A stretch of DNA of 22,874 nt from Clostridiales bacterium (GTDB taxonomy: Bacteria > Bacillota_A > Clostridia > Christensenellales > Aristaeellaceae), in contig JAIKWN010000108.1 in NCBI GenBank assembly GCA_024684665.1, positions 1 through 22,874 of the forward strand. Reading direction: 5' to 3'. A model generated the notes under the pieces. It was given only the letters and a program-made list of their open reading frames with translations. It was not told the DNA's origin and ran no database searches. Within the stretch, counting starts at the first letter, position 1. The number at the start of each line of letters is the position of its first letter. The position numbers were made by a program, and so were the translations under genes. Below, piece by piece: positions 22,642 to 22,874 of the stretch.

Positions 22642-22695
22642 ACCGGCGATATTGCGTTTACTACTTGAATAACAATCCGAAGGGAGGCGGCTGTT

Positions 22696-22874
22696 TTGGC
22701 TGAATGCACCGCGATCGTGGGCATCAACTGGGGAGACGAAGGCAAGGGTCGGATGGTAGACCTTCTGACCGAAAAATTCGACGTGGTCGTGCGCTTCCAG
22801 GGCGGCGGCAATGCCGGACATACCGTCATCAACAAATACGGCGAGTTCATGCTGCATCTTCTGCCCTCGGGCGT
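22696..22874 (+). CDS. purA: Adenylosuccinate synthetase, N-terminal 59 residues (cut by window edge)
   Basis: The enzyme joins IMP and aspartate with GTP to make adenylosuccinate, the first committed step to AMP. The visible part shows the GTP loop 'WGDEGKG' (12-18) with catalytic Asp14, then '[14 protein letters not shown]' with catalytic His42, and 'HLLPSG' at the edge. The start is TTG at 22696 with GGAGG 8 nt upstream, just before the conserved N terminus. It has its own consensus promoter. Confidence 0.97.
   Translation, partial: MAECTAIVGINWGDEGKGRMVDLLTEKFDVVVRFQGGGNAGHTVINKYGEFMLHLLPSG

Noticed and set aside
22529..22695. Purine riboswitch before purA
   Set aside because: Only 54 nt lie between the -10 box and the start codon, too short for an aptamer plus expression platform, and no conserved core is seen.
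22561..22857. 98-codon minus-strand frame over the purA start
   Set aside because: It overlaps the purA promoter and conserved N terminus on the opposite strand and shows no family features.

Overview
The window looks like chromosome of an anaerobic Bacillota (Clostridia-type) bacterium. The coding sequence is moderately GC-rich, ribosome binding sites are strong GGAGG types, several starts are GTG or TTG, and promoters match the sigma-70/A consensus. Gene content fits as well: a sensory-type [FeFe]-hydrogenase homologue with DRTGG and anti-sigma-like partners, a PrdX-type editing protein, SH3b and BTAD proteins, and a secreted FAD/FMN flavoprotein. The exact order cannot be settled from sequence reading alone; a Christensenellales-like gut anaerobe is only a guess.

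Layout. Positions 1-3100 (minus): proC, a secreted transglutaminase-like protein, a type II secretion/type IV pilus F-type platform protein, and the start of a small membrane-anchored protein cut by the left edge. Positions 3300-4000 (minus): a badly decayed MNT/HEPN toxin-antitoxin pair, readable only across several frameshifts. Positions 4100-6370 (plus): a promoter and a three-gene set (DRTGG protein, HATPase anti-sigma-like protein, [FeFe]-hydrogenase homologue lacking the proton-shuttle cysteine), probably a hydrogen or redox sensing module. Positions 6680-10960 (plus): a signalling set of BTAD regulator with degenerate GGDEF-like tail, membrane diguanylate cyclase, stand-alone Hpt protein and exported double-SH3b protein. 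Positions 10960-11480 hold no intact gene, only a possible decayed remnant and terminators. Positions 11500-14210: a secreted flavoprotein reductase (minus) divergent from a six-helix membrane protein of unknown function (plus).

Positions 14232-19543 (minus) are the most coherent system: an eight-gene zinc locus running zur, small His/Cys membrane protein, znuA, SH3b/peptidoglycan-binding protein with a Cys-rich zinc-finger-like tail, znuC, znuB, then two paralogous secreted Cys-Cys proteins. It starts at a near-perfect sigma-A promoter overlapped by a 7-1-7 Fur/Zur box and ends at a bidirectional terminator. Four uncharacterised exported or membrane proteins in it carry possible metal ligands and could form a zinc-handling pathway at the cell surface.

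Positions 19638-22874 (plus): PrdX-like tRNA editing protein, flavodoxin-type NAD(P)H reductase, YhfC-type intramembrane protease homologue, GNAT acetyltransferase, and the start of purA behind its own promoter. No tRNA, rRNA, CRISPR array or intact mobile element was recognised.
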